A stretch of DNA of 64,000 nt. It comes from Castellaniella sp049673105. GTDB lineage: Bacteria > Pseudomonadota > Gammaproteobacteria > Burkholderiales > Burkholderiaceae_B. Below are positions 18,358 to 26,826 of this stretch, piece after piece. Both the position numbers and the translations under genes were made by a program. The notes under the pieces were generated by a model. The model made no database searches. It had not been told where the DNA came from and was given only the letters and a program-made list of their open reading frames with translations. Every line of letters begins with the position of its first letter. Position 1 is the first letter of the stretch. The DNA is taken from assembly GCF_049673105.1 (NCBI RefSeq), contig NZ_JBATXG010000013.1, positions 1 to 64,000 of the forward strand. Direction: 5' to 3'.

Positions 18358-19202
18358 GAGGGCTCCTTGCAGGGGTCTGTCCCTGCGATCGTCAAATGAT
18401 GGTCGGCCAGCCGCTGCGCCATGCGCGCACTCGACAGCACGGCATATTCCGCCTGGCGCTGATCGCTCAGGGCATCGCGCGCATCCGTCCCCTGCGCGGG
18501 ATGGCACATCAGCACATCGCCGTCCCGGGCCTGCGCCAGCCAACGCGACATCCAGGTTTCATAGGCAGAGACGCCGCCTGTGAAATCATACACGCCCAGA
18601 AATCCGGGATTCTGGATCAGACCGGCGGCCTGAACCCGACGACGCAGCCCGGCTGCCCCCAGACCGGCGATCACCCGCGCTTTGACACGCAACCGCCAGG
18701 GCAGGCCCGCCAGACGGGGACGACCGGTATCGCGGATCCAGGGTGTCGCAGCCCTGTCCTTCAATGCCTGCAGCAGCAGATCGCGCACGCCAGGCAATTG
18801 GTGCACATGCTGGTGACCATCGACATAATCCGGCAAACGGCCCGTCAGGTTCTGGAAACCGTCCAGCTGACGGCTAATCTCGGTGCGCACCTGATCCAGC
18901 GGCAGGCGGCGCAGATAGGCGGACTGGATCAGCGATTTCAACGGCTGGCAAAACCCCCGTTGACCAAAAGATTCCGTCAGGTTCAGATGCAGGCCGACCT
19001 GCAGATGGGTTGCCAGCAAGGCCGGCAAATTGTGCGCCGCGCTGGGGCCATCGACCAGCAGGCTGGTGGCCGACAGGCGACCCAGACCGGCGAGACCAAG
19101 GACGCCGGCATCCACGGTGGCGTTCATCCCGAAATCGTCGGCGCACACTACAATGCGGCGGTACTCGGAAGCGGGGCTGGCGCTTGGGCGTTCAGGATTC
19201 AT
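18354..19202 (-). CDS. ChbG/YdjC-type carbohydrate deacetylase, LgmC-like
   Basis: A 282-residue member of the ChbG/YdjC deacetylase family. VVCADDFGMN gives the metal-binding Asp pair; VGLHLNLTE and YVDGHQHVHQLP provide the histidines. Next to a polyprenol glycosyltransferase and an ArnT-like enzyme it likely removes an N-acetyl group from a lipid-linked amino sugar before transfer, as proposed for LgmC in Bordetella lipid A glucosamine modification. HpnK-type hopanoid deacetylase is a less likely alternative. Start at ATG 19202, which shares its CATG with the divergent gtrA start. Confidence 0.82.
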   Translation of the reverse strand: MNPERPSASPASEYRRIVVCADDFGMNATVDAGVLGLAGLGRLSATSLLVDGPSAAHNLPALLATHLQVGLHLNLTESFGQRGFCQPLKSLIQSAYLRRLPLDQVRTEISRQLDGFQNLTGRLPDYVDGHQHVHQLPGVRDLLLQALKDRAATPWIRDTGRPRLAGLPWRLRVKARVIAGLGAAGLRRRVQAAGLIQNPGFLGVYDFTGGVSAYETWMSRWLAQARDGDVLMCHPAQGTDARDALSDQRQAEYAVLSSARMAQRLADHHLTIAGTDPCKEPS

Positions 19203-19593
19203 GTTCAAAAAACTCTACACCCAGATCGGCTGGTTCGTCATTGTAGGCTGCGCGGCGGCGGCGACCCATTGGGCCGTCGCCGTCGCCTGCGTCGCCTGGG
19301 GCGGGCTGGCGCCTTTGCTGGCCAATGTGGCGGGCTGGCTGGTCGCCTTCGGCGTCTCGTTCGCTGGTCATTATCGCCTGACGTTCCGGCATCAGCACGC
19401 GCCTCTGCTGCGGTCCGCCCTGCGCTTTTTCCTGGTGTCGGCCTTGGGCTTCGCCGTCAATGAAGCCACCTACGCCGCACTGCTGGAAATCACGCCGATC
19501 CGCTATGACATCCTGCTGGCGTTGGTGCTGATCGGCATCGCCGGCATGACCTTCATTCTGGGGCGCTACTGGGCGTTTCAGCACAGCCGTTGA
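19201..19593 (+). CDS. GtrA-family membrane protein
   Basis: A 130-residue GtrA/DPMS flippase-like protein with four membrane helices (FVIVGCAAAATHW, PLLANVAGWLVAFGVSF, FFLVSALGFAVNEATY and the C-terminal GMTFILGRYWAFQ). Such proteins are thought to move polyprenyl-phosphate sugars across the inner membrane. It runs opposite to its functional partners: its start overlaps the start of the deacetylase gene and its end overlaps the ArnT-like gene by 41 bases. This fits the role of LgmD in Bordetella, by inference. Confidence 0.82.
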   Translation: MFKKLYTQIGWFVIVGCAAAATHWAVAVACVAWGGLAPLLANVAGWLVAFGVSFAGHYRLTFRHQHAPLLRSALRFFLVSALGFAVNEATYAALLEITPIRYDILLALVLIGIAGMTFILGRYWAFQHSR

Positions 19594-21211
19594 CCGCATC
19601 CCCCGCCGCCAGCCGCCACAGTCCCATGCCACGCGTCTGCGCCACCGGCGCCTGCCCGGCCAGCGCCGGCAGGCGATGAGCCTCGTCGACCCACGCCATC
19701 AGCCAGGTGGTCGGATGGTCCGGGCGGCATAGAAAATCCTGCAAGCGCGAGGGCAGCCACAGGACATCCGCCCCGTGGTCCGGCATGAACAGGGCCGCAT
19801 CGGCCAATTCGCGGCGCCAATCGTCGCCCCGCATCACATCGGGATCATCCCAGTTCGTCACGGCGACAATGGGAGACCGCCAGCCTGCATACATGGGCAG
19901 GTCGTACGCATACTGATTGAACATGACCAGCTGGTCGCCTGGCTCTGCGGACTGCGCCAGCACCTGCGCCAGCGGTTTGGAACTACGCTGCGGCGCCAAC
20001 AGCAGGGCCACGACCGCTACCAGACAGATGCCGGCGGCGATCAGCGCATGCCGCACCAGACTGCGGCGCACGTTCGGCGCGGTTTCTTCCTTGCGCTGTT
20101 CGAAGGTTTCCTGAATGAACCAGGCCAGCGGCGGCAACGCAGCGATCACGTAGCCGACGAGCTTCGACGTAGGAATGGAGAAAAACACCAGCACAACCGC
20201 CAGCCACGACAGCATCAGACCGCGCAGCACCCGGCGATCCACCTGTTCCGCTCGGTTGGTCGGCGGCACGAAACTGGTGTGCAGGGGTCCATGCAGATGC
20301 AGCCAACGCCACAACTGGATCGACCAGGGCAGCGTCAAGCCCAGGATGACGGGCAGGTAGAACCAGAAGGGGTGTGGGTTGTTAAAACCGGTTTCCAGGA
20401 AACGCTGGAAATGTTGGTAGACGATGTAATAGTCAAAGAAGCCCGGATAGCGCATCTGCATGGCGACCATCCAGGGCAGGACCAGCGCCAGGAACAGCAG
20501 GATGCCGGGCCACCACAGCAAGCGTCCCATGGCCCGGTAGCGGCGCCGGCCCAGCAGCCAGAAAAACAGCACGCCCCCCGGCAGCACGACGCCGATCAGG
20601 CCCTTGGCCAGGAACCCGGCGGCAGCCAGCACATACATGCCCAGCACGGCGATGCGATCGGGGCGCTGCTGTTCGTGACGGAACACCGCATCGGCCCCGG
20701 CCATGACCGTCAGGCTGATCAGGGCGCCCACCAGCATATCCAGATTGGCGTAGTGCGCCGCGCCGAACAGAAAGGGTTGCACCGCCAGGATCAACACCGT
20801 ACGGGTGGCGGCGGACAGCCGCGCATACCGGCGCAAAAAGGCATAGAACACCGTCACCGTCACGGTAGCGGCCAGGACCGAGACCAGACGGCCCGCCCAA
20901 GCATTGTCCCCGAACACCGCCAGCGCCCCGGCTGTCAGCCAATAGAACAGGGGCGGCTTATGAAAAAACGGCATGCCGTCCAGGCGCGGCGTCAGGTAAT
21001 CGCCCGACACCAGCATGTGCCAGGCCACGCCTACATAACGCCCCTCGTCGGGCAGCAGCAGGGGATAGGCCCAGGTCGTCGCAGCCAGCCAGATGAACAC
21101 GCAGGCCGCCACCCAACCCCAGGTCGCCCTGGCCTGCATGCACTGCCAGCCGTTTTCGCAGACGTCCATCACACGATGGCCTGCGCGGCAGATCTTGGCA
21201 ACGGCGTTCAT
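19553..21211 (-). CDS. ArnT-like lipid A glycosyltransferase (GT39/GT83)
   Basis: A 552-residue integral membrane transferase of the ArnT/PMT superfamily. The first periplasmic loop has LLPDEGRYVGVAWHML, with the acidic residues expected for catalysis, then FFHKPPLFYW. About 11-12 helices are followed by a soluble C-terminal domain. It is predicted to transfer an amino sugar from undecaprenyl phosphate to lipid A phosphates on the periplasmic side (LgmB-like in Bordetella; ArnT proper moves L-Ara4N, but no arnA/B/D genes are present). Four-base overlap with the GT2 gene upstream. Confidence 0.85.
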   Translation of the reverse strand: MNAVAKICRAGHRVMDVCENGWQCMQARATWGWVAACVFIWLAATTWAYPLLLPDEGRYVGVAWHMLVSGDYLTPRLDGMPFFHKPPLFYWLTAGALAVFGDNAWAGRLVSVLAATVTVTVFYAFLRRYARLSAATRTVLILAVQPFLFGAAHYANLDMLVGALISLTVMAGADAVFRHEQQRPDRIAVLGMYVLAAAGFLAKGLIGVVLPGGVLFFWLLGRRRYRAMGRLLWWPGILLFLALVLPWMVAMQMRYPGFFDYYIVYQHFQRFLETGFNNPHPFWFYLPVILGLTLPWSIQLWRWLHLHGPLHTSFVPPTNRAEQVDRRVLRGLMLSWLAVVLVFFSIPTSKLVGYVIAALPPLAWFIQETFEQRKEETAPNVRRSLVRHALIAAGICLVAVVALLLAPQRSSKPLAQVLAQSAEPGDQLVMFNQYAYDLPMYAGWRSPIVAVTNWDDPDVMRGDDWRRELADAALFMPDHGADVLWLPSRLQDFLCRPDHPTTWLMAWVDEAHRLPALAGQAPVAQTRGMGLWRLAAGDAVNGCAETPSSAPE

Positions 21212-22218
21212 ACGATCGATTCCGGCGGCACGTTGGATGGTTCCCGGCCTGCTTGCGCGGCAGACGCCGGATCCGAACGCAAGCCATTGCCAACCCGCTC
21301 GCGCAATAGATAAATGGGCCGTCCTTTCACTTCGGTGAAGATGCGCGCTATGTATTCGCCCACTACGCCCAGGGACATCAGGTTGACGCCGGAAAAGAAC
21401 AGCACCGCCGTAATCAGCGTGGCCCAGCCGCGCACCGGATCGCCGAACAGCACATACGTGACGACGATCACCAGGCCGTAGAGAAAAGCCGCCATCGACA
21501 GGCAGGCACCCACCAAGCTCAGTACGCGCAGCGGCCAGGTCGTGAAGGCCGTGAGGCCGTCCACGGCAAAACGCAGCAGCTTCAAAGGATGAAACCGGCT
21601 GACGCCATGCCGACGCTGGGACGGTGTATAAGACATGGGTTCGGACTCGAACCCCACCCAGGCGAACAGGCCCTTCATGAAGCGGTCGCGCTCGGGCAGG
21701 CTGAGTAAAGCCTCGACCACCACCCGATCCATCAAGCGGAAATCACCGGCGTTGGGCGGCACGGTACGACCGTCGGAAGTCCGCATCAACGCATAAAACA
21801 GACGCGAACCGATCCGTTTGAAGGGGCTTTCATCCTGCCGCGTCGCCCGTACGGCATAGACCATCTGCACCCCCTCGCGCCAGCGATCCAGCATGGCCGG
21901 CACCATCTGCGGGGGATGCTGCATATCGGCATCCAGGCAGACGATGACATTGCCCTGAGCCGCTTCCAGGCCCGCCGTCAGCGCGGCTTCTTTGCCGAAA
22001 TTGCGCGACAGGCGCAAATAAACGATTTGCGGATGCAGACTGCACCAGTGCCGCAACAGATCGGGTGTGCCGTCCGTGCTGCCATCATCGACCACGATGA
22101 TTTCCAGGGCATCCACCCGGGATTCCAGTGTTGCCAGCAATTCGGGCAGCAAAATGCCCAGATTGGCCTGTTCATTCAGGCACGGCACAACGCACGACAG
22201 AGAGACTGGCTGAGGCAT
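21208..22218 (-). CDS. Polyprenyl-phosphate glycosyltransferase family 2 (ArnC/LgmA-like)
   Basis: A 336-residue GT-A glycosyltransferase: SCVVPCLNEQANL, IIVVDDGSTDGT, CLDADMQHPP (DxD) and SPFKRIGSRLFY are hallmarks of DPM1/ArnC/GtrB enzymes. Two C-terminal helices anchor it to the membrane. It should load a sugar onto undecaprenyl phosphate in the cytoplasm for the ArnT-like enzyme that follows with a four-base overlap. The sugar is not readable from sequence; GlcNAc is suggested by the deacetylase gene in the same cluster. Confidence 0.87.
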   Translation of the reverse strand: MPQPVSLSCVVPCLNEQANLGILLPELLATLESRVDALEIIVVDDGSTDGTPDLLRHWCSLHPQIVYLRLSRNFGKEAALTAGLEAAQGNVIVCLDADMQHPPQMVPAMLDRWREGVQMVYAVRATRQDESPFKRIGSRLFYALMRTSDGRTVPPNAGDFRLMDRVVVEALLSLPERDRFMKGLFAWVGFESEPMSYTPSQRRHGVSRFHPLKLLRFAVDGLTAFTTWPLRVLSLVGACLSMAAFLYGLVIVVTYVLFGDPVRGWATLITAVLFFSGVNLMSLGVVGEYIARIFTEVKGRPIYLLRERVGNGLRSDPASAAQAGREPSNVPPESIV

Positions 22219-22354
22219 GGGGAATCAGATCGATGAGAACGGGCAATTCAGGCAATTGCCGCCAGGATGCTGATGATAACTGAAGCCCCGTCGGACAGGC
22301 CACTGTATCGACCAGCAAAAACCCTACAGTGCCCTTTGATCTGGGCGACTCTGC

Positions 22355-22393
22355 TTTACGCCCACCCATAAAGATTCCTATAATAGGTACCTT
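22355..22393 (+). promoter_or_regulatory. NsrR-type operator over the globin-nnrS-nsrR promoter
   Basis: An 11-1-11 imperfect palindrome lies at 22371-22393: left arm AAGATTCCTAT, centre A, right arm ATAGGTACCTT, with two mismatched pairs. The outer AAGAT...CTT pattern and spacing fit the known NsrR site. A perfect TATAAT (22379-22384) lies inside it, with TTTACG (22355-22360) as -35 and an 18-base spacer, so bound NsrR would block the promoter. The nsrR gene is third in the operon, implying feedback control. Confidence 0.75.
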
Positions 22394-22402
22394 TAAAAAT
22401 TC

Positions 22403-22843
22403 ATGGACTGCGAGACCTGCATGGACGACGCCTTTGTCTGTACGGAAGATGACATCGTCACCCTCGTCCATCACTTCTACCGGCGCGTGCGCCAGGACGA
22501 TGTGCTGGGGCCGATCTTCGATGCACACATCGACGACTGGGACGAACACCTGGAACGCATGGTGCGCTTCTGGTCTTCGTTGTTGCGCCGCAGCGGCACG
22601 TACAGCGGCACCCCTATGCCGCACCACATTGCGCTGCCGGGCCTGAACGGCCCCATGTTCGTCCGCTGGCTGGATCTGTTCCGGGATACGCTGGGCGAAT
22701 TCGATAATCCGGCCTTCGTCCAACAGGCCCAGGATTTCGCTCACCGCATCGCCCGCAGCCTCTGGTACGGCTACCAGATCAATCACACCCCAGATCAACC
22801 CATCATGGAGTTCGATACCCATGTCTCGCCTGATGAACATTGA
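22403..22843 (+). CDS. Group III truncated hemoglobin
   Basis: A 146-residue globin of the group III truncated type. VTLVHHFYRRVRQDDVLGPIF forms the A-B region, HLERMVRFWSSLL the E helix with the FW pair, and MPHHIALPGL leads to the proximal F helix. Group III globins bind O2 and NO in the cytoplasm; placement ahead of nnrS and nsrR and behind an NsrR-type operator points to NO protection or sensing during denitrification. A second in-frame ATG at 22421 is possible. It overlaps nnrS by 23 bases. Confidence 0.9.
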   Translation: MDCETCMDDAFVCTEDDIVTLVHHFYRRVRQDDVLGPIFDAHIDDWDEHLERMVRFWSSLLRRSGTYSGTPMPHHIALPGLNGPMFVRWLDLFRDTLGEFDNPAFVQQAQDFAHRIARSLWYGYQINHTPDQPIMEFDTHVSPDEH

Positions 22844-24140
22844 AGAAAGCCCGGCAGCGGCTCCGGCAGGTCCTTCCATGGCTGCTTTCCTGGCCTTGGG
22901 CTTTCGGCCTCTATACATCGCCGGCGCCGGCTGGGCGTTGATTTCCATCGCGCTCTGGATCTTCACCCCGCAACTGCTGGGCGAGCCCATGACGCTGGTC
23001 GCCTGGCATGCGCACGAGATGCTCTGGGGCTTCATCATCACCATTGCAGTGGGCTTCCTGTTGACCGCCAGCGCCACCTGGACAGGCTTCAATCCAATAC
23101 AGGGCAAACCGCTCGCGGCGCTGTGCATTCTGTGGTGCATCGCCCGTATCGGTTTCCTGCTGGGCGGCCTGACGGGGTTCTGGATCGCTGCTGCGGCGGA
23201 ACTGCTGTTCTTCCTGGCATCAGCCGTCGCGCTGGCGCGCGTCATGTTCAAAGGCCGCAGCCGACGCAACTACGGACTGCCCGCCCTGATTTTGATGCTG
23301 GGCGTCGCTGACCTGCTGTACTTGCTGGCCGTCCTGCAGGGCAACTATCTGGTGCTGATGGAACGCTTCTCTCTGGGATTGATCGGCATGGCGACCGTGG
23401 CGCTGCTGATCGCCCGTCGCGTGATTCCGTTCTTTGCCATGCGCATGGTCCAGGGTTTGCAGATTCCCATGCTGGTGCGTTCCGGCCACGCGCAGATGAT
23501 CTTCAGCGTCCTGGCCCTGCTGGCCGGCGCACTGGCGCAGCTCACCCATACCCCCATGACGCCCGGCAGCGGTCCCCATGCCCTGCCCCTGATCATGGCG
23601 GCCAGCCTGGCCATCACCGGGATCATCAGCCTGGGCCAGCTGGCGTACTGGAAACCACTGGCCGTGCTGCGCAAGCCCATGCTGTGGATCCTGTATCTGG
23701 GCTACGCCTTTCTGGGCATCGGCCTGCTGGCCGCCGCCTGGCTATTCAGCAATCTGTTCGATCCCGCCATCCTGCGCGGCGTCCTGATCCGTAGCGCTAC
23801 GTATGTGCACTTGATCGGCCTGGGGGGTTTCTGCATCCTGATCATCGGCATGCTGAACCGCACGGCTCTGGGCCACCTGGGGCGCCCCCTGGCGCTGGAT
23901 CGCAGCATGCTGGCCGGACACTGGCTGATGGTCGCCGCGGTCGTCCTGCGCCTGGCCGCTTTGTGGCCGTCGACGGCCAGCCTGCACCTGCTGCATCTGG
24001 CGGCGCTGGCCTGGATCCTGTCACTGGGCCTGTATCTGTGGCGCTTCGTCCCGATGCTGATCCGCCCGCGCCCGGACAAACCCGCGCCGGTCGCCACGCC
24101 CAAAAAGGCAGCGGCAGCCCCTGCCGCTCAGGCCCGCTAA
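22821..24140 (+). CDS. nnrS: NnrS family heme-copper membrane protein
   Basis: A 439-residue membrane protein with about 12 helices. The N-terminal FRPLYIAGAGWALISI and the WHAHEMLWGF stretch, with conserved histidines, are typical of NnrS, which relieves nitrosative stress by limiting iron-nitrosyl damage. HLIGLGGFCILIIGMLNRTALGHLG near residues 330-355 is another conserved patch. The start overlaps the globin gene, so the two are translated together. A Lys/Ala-rich tail ends the protein. Confidence 0.93.
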   Translation: MSRLMNIEESPAAAPAGPSMAAFLALGFRPLYIAGAGWALISIALWIFTPQLLGEPMTLVAWHAHEMLWGFIITIAVGFLLTASATWTGFNPIQGKPLAALCILWCIARIGFLLGGLTGFWIAAAAELLFFLASAVALARVMFKGRSRRNYGLPALILMLGVADLLYLLAVLQGNYLVLMERFSLGLIGMATVALLIARRVIPFFAMRMVQGLQIPMLVRSGHAQMIFSVLALLAGALAQLTHTPMTPGSGPHALPLIMAASLAITGIISLGQLAYWKPLAVLRKPMLWILYLGYAFLGIGLLAAAWLFSNLFDPAILRGVLIRSATYVHLIGLGGFCILIIGMLNRTALGHLGRPLALDRSMLAGHWLMVAAVVLRLAALWPSTASLHLLHLAALAWILSLGLYLWRFVPMLIRPRPDKPAPVATPKKAAAAPAAQAR

Positions 24141-24159
24141 TCATCGGACGCCCGCAACC

Positions 24160-24633
24160 ATGCGCCTGACCAATATGAGCGACTACGCGGTGCGGCTGCT
24201 GATGTATCTCAGCGGCCACCGCGACCGCCTGTGCACCATCGCGGAAATCGCCCAGTTCTACGGCATTTCCGAACCGCACCTGATGAAAATCACGCACCGG
24301 CTGGCCCAGCATGGCTGGATACGCACGGTGCGCGGCAAAAACGGCGGCATGGAACTGGCCCACGAACCGCAGGACATCACGCTGGGCGCCTTGATCCGGG
24401 ACATGGAAAACGACCTGGCCCTGGTCGAATGCATGGGGGCGGAAAACCACTGCATCCTGACCGGCCACTGCGGCCTGAAACCCGTGATCGCCGGCGCCCT
24501 GAAAGCATTCATGGATCATCTGGACAGCCACACCCTGGCCGACGTGCTGCCCCCGCCCCCTCTGGCGGGCTCTGCCGCGCAAGCGGTGCGAATCACCCCG
24601 CCGCCAACCCGCAAGATCGCCGGCGTCCGCTGA
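24160..24633 (+). CDS. nsrR: NO-sensing Rrf2 repressor NsrR
   Basis: A 157-residue Rrf2-family regulator. The winged helix occupies roughly residues 1-65, with VRGKNGGMEL in the wing as in NsrR. Cluster ligands are visible: Cys in LVECMGAENHCILTGHC (spacing C-x6-C-x5-C) and Asp8 in NMSDYAV, the fourth ligand in known [4Fe-4S] NsrR. NO destroys the cluster and relieves repression. Its own operon begins with a matching operator. IscR was considered, but the RGKNGG wing, Cys spacing and gene context favour NsrR. Confidence 0.92.
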   Translation: MRLTNMSDYAVRLLMYLSGHRDRLCTIAEIAQFYGISEPHLMKITHRLAQHGWIRTVRGKNGGMELAHEPQDITLGALIRDMENDLALVECMGAENHCILTGHCGLKPVIAGALKAFMDHLDSHTLADVLPPPPLAGSAAQAVRITPPPTRKIAGVR

Positions 24634-24669
24634 TCCCCTGACTCGTCCGAACAGCGCAGCGCGGGGCCT

Positions 24670-25416
24670 TCATTGCACCAGCGGCGAGTCCGACCCCTGC
24701 ATGGGAATGCCCTGTATCTGCGCCGATCCGACCAGCTGCTGCAGATACTGGTGGACCGCCCGCCGGTAGCTGGATTCCTCCAGCCAGGCGGCCAAGCGGT
24801 CCTGCACCTCTGAAAACGGCACCGCGCGGCCTTCGGCCTTGCGGCCTGTACGCACGATGTGAAAGCCGAAACGGGTCTCGACCAGTTCCCCGGCCAGCGT
24901 GTGTTCGGGCATGGCGAACACGGCCTTTTCGAATTCCGGCACCATCTCGCCGCGCGTCAGTTCACCCAGAGCGCCGCCTTCGGCCCCGGATGGGCAATTG
25001 GAATATTCCCGTGCGTACTGGGCGAACTGCCCCAGGCCTTTGCGGTGCAGTTCCGCCAAATGCAGATTGGCGCGTGCGCGCAGCTTCTGCACATCCAGGC
25101 CCGCCGTCGCCTGGAACAGAATGTGCCAGACCTCGATCAGATCGCCCTCGCGGAATTCCTCGGGGTGCTGTTCGTAATAGCGCCGACAACTGGCCTCGTC
25201 GGCCTGCGGGGTGCGCACGTCTTCGGCCAGCACCGCCGCCAGCAGGGCCTCGGCGGAATCGGCGTTCACGCCCAGTTCGGCGCCGCGCTGACGGATCAGC
25301 TCGCGCAGCACCAGTTCCTGCCCCGCCGCCAGGCGGGGATTGGTTTCCTGTTCGTGGCTGGGGACTTCGGCCAGAATGTCCGATTCGGTAATGACAACGT
25401 CATTGACAGTGATCAT
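24670..25416 (-). CDS. PpiC-type peptidyl-prolyl isomerase of the nar operon
   Basis: A 248-residue parvulin-type protein. The C-terminal half has the PpiC rotamase fold: EVWHILFQAT, CPSGAEGGALGELTRGEMVPEFEKAVF, LVETRFGFHIVRTGRK. No signal peptide is seen, so it is cytoplasmic, like NifM-type proteins. It starts nine bases after narI and closes the operon. Pseudomonas aeruginosa has a PpiC gene at the same place after narI; help in folding or assembling nitrate reductase is the likely role, but this is inference. Confidence 0.88.
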   Translation of the reverse strand: MITVNDVVITESDILAEVPSHEQETNPRLAAGQELVLRELIRQRGAELGVNADSAEALLAAVLAEDVRTPQADEASCRRYYEQHPEEFREGDLIEVWHILFQATAGLDVQKLRARANLHLAELHRKGLGQFAQYAREYSNCPSGAEGGALGELTRGEMVPEFEKAVFAMPEHTLAGELVETRFGFHIVRTGRKAEGRAVPFSEVQDRLAAWLEESSYRRAVHQYLQQLVGSAQIQGIPMQGSDSPLVQ

Positions 25417-25425
25417 GATGTGCCC

Positions 25426-26115
25426 TTAGCGACGCGGACGGACCAGTTGCCACGGGCGCACCAGATAGGTGACCGAGGCGAAGCCCGACCAGACGTGCAC
25501 CAGCCGCGTGAACGGAAAGATCACGAACAGCGTCATGCCCAGCACCATGTGCAAACGATAGACCGCCGGGACGCCTTCCATGGCGCCGACGGCCCCTGAA
25601 CGAAAGGTGATGATGCGCTGCGCCCATTCACCCAACTGGACCATGACGGCGCCATCCGTGTGATGCACCGACGTGAACAGCGTCGCCAATCCCACGATCA
25701 GCACCAGCAAAATCCATAACAGGGTCACCCAGTCGGACACGGTGGAGTTATGCATGATGCGGATTTCCGACCAGCGACGGTGGATCAGCAACAGCAGGCC
25801 GATCAGGCAGATCACACCCAGGATGGCGCCGCCGATGATCGCCAGCAGCTGCTTGTTCTGCGTGCTGAGCCCCAAGGCGTGATACACCGCCGGCGGCGTC
25901 AACAGGCCGACCAGATGGGTGAAGAACAGGGAAATGATGCCGATGTGAAACAGGTTGCTGCCCCAGCGCAGCGACCCCGTGCGCAGCATCTGGCTGGAAT
26001 CGCTTTTCCAGGTGTACTGCTCGCGTTCAAAGCGCACCAGGCTACCCAGCAGGAACACGGTCAGCGCAATATAGGGGTACACCCCGAAGAAAAACAGATC
26101 GAGCGTCTCTTTCAT
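25426..26115 (-). CDS. narI: Respiratory nitrate reductase gamma subunit
   Basis: Diheme cytochrome b that anchors NarGH to the inner membrane and passes electrons from quinol. At 229 residues it has five helices. The heme ligands are recognisable: His pair in LFHIGIISLFFTHLVG and His pair in LHMVLGMTLFVIFPFTRLVHVWSG. The start at 26115 (MKETLDLFFFG) follows narJ by ten bases; a longer in-frame version starting at 26181 would lie inside narJ. Confidence 0.95.
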   Translation of the reverse strand: MKETLDLFFFGVYPYIALTVFLLGSLVRFEREQYTWKSDSSQMLRTGSLRWGSNLFHIGIISLFFTHLVGLLTPPAVYHALGLSTQNKQLLAIIGGAILGVICLIGLLLLIHRRWSEIRIMHNSTVSDWVTLLWILLVLIVGLATLFTSVHHTDGAVMVQLGEWAQRIITFRSGAVGAMEGVPAVYRLHMVLGMTLFVIFPFTRLVHVWSGFASVTYLVRPWQLVRPRR

Positions 26116-26125
26116 GATGGTCTCC

Positions 26126-26818
26126 TCAGGCCTGGCTGCCGTTGGGGTGGCTGGCCCGCGAACGGGGCGGATGGAACACAAGAGGTTGCGACTGATTGCC
26201 CTGGCGGCCCATCAGCAGCGGTTCGGTGCCATCGGCTTGCGGACCGAAGGTGATCATGGTTTCTTCCATTTCGCCTTCCGGCACGTCGGGCAGGACCTCG
26301 GGTTGCACGGTCGTCATGGTGCGCAACTGGGCGAACGCGCAGGCATAGGGGCTGTCGGATTCGCCCAGCTTGTCGCCCAGGCGGGCCAGCACGTGGATGG
26401 CATCCCCCAGCAGTTCTTCGGCTGCCTGGGGCGGAATCTGCCCCAGGAATTCCAGGAACAGCGGCACATAATCGGGCAGTTCGGTCGAAGCCGGTTCCAG
26501 GCCGTGTTTGCGGTATTCCTGCTGCAGATCGACCATGGCCTGGCCGCGGTCGCGGGATTCGCCATGCACGTGCTCGAACAGATGCAAGGAATGGGCGGCC
26601 CGCCGGTCGAACGTGGCCACGTAGTCCTCCTGCAGATCGATCAGGTCGTCGTAGCTTTCCAGAAAGGTGAACAAGGGGTCCAGCCGGGCCCGCACGGGCG
26701 TCGGCAGCGCAGCGGACAATTCCGGCAAGGCATCCAGCCAGTCCTGCTCGGGATAGCTGAGCAGGGCCGACAGGACGGAAAACACCGGCATATCCTGGGC
26801 AGTCAATGTGTGCGTCAT
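26126..26818 (-). CDS. narJ: Nitrate reductase assembly chaperone
   Basis: Cytoplasmic TorD/NarJ-type chaperone of 230 residues that holds NarGH until cofactor insertion and membrane attachment are complete. FSVLSALLSYPEQDWLDAL, SLHLFEHVHGESRDRGQAM and YVPLFLEFLG are family signatures. The start at 26818 lies eight bases after narH. The last 50 residues are poorly conserved. Confidence 0.93.
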   Translation of the reverse strand: MTHTLTAQDMPVFSVLSALLSYPEQDWLDALPELSAALPTPVRARLDPLFTFLESYDDLIDLQEDYVATFDRRAAHSLHLFEHVHGESRDRGQAMVDLQQEYRKHGLEPASTELPDYVPLFLEFLGQIPPQAAEELLGDAIHVLARLGDKLGESDSPYACAFAQLRTMTTVQPEVLPDVPEGEMEETMITFGPQADGTEPLLMGRQGNQSQPLVFHPPRSRASHPNGSQA

Positions 26819-26826
26819 GATCTCTC

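Noticed and set aside
19775..21313. A 512-codon plus-strand frame opposite the ArnT-like gene
   Set aside because: Gln/His/Arg-rich translation without hydrophobic or domain pattern; shadow of the transferase gene.
22172..23269. A 365-codon minus-strand frame over the globin and nnrS genes
   Set aside because: Low-complexity translation; both plus-strand genes are recognised families behind a good promoter.
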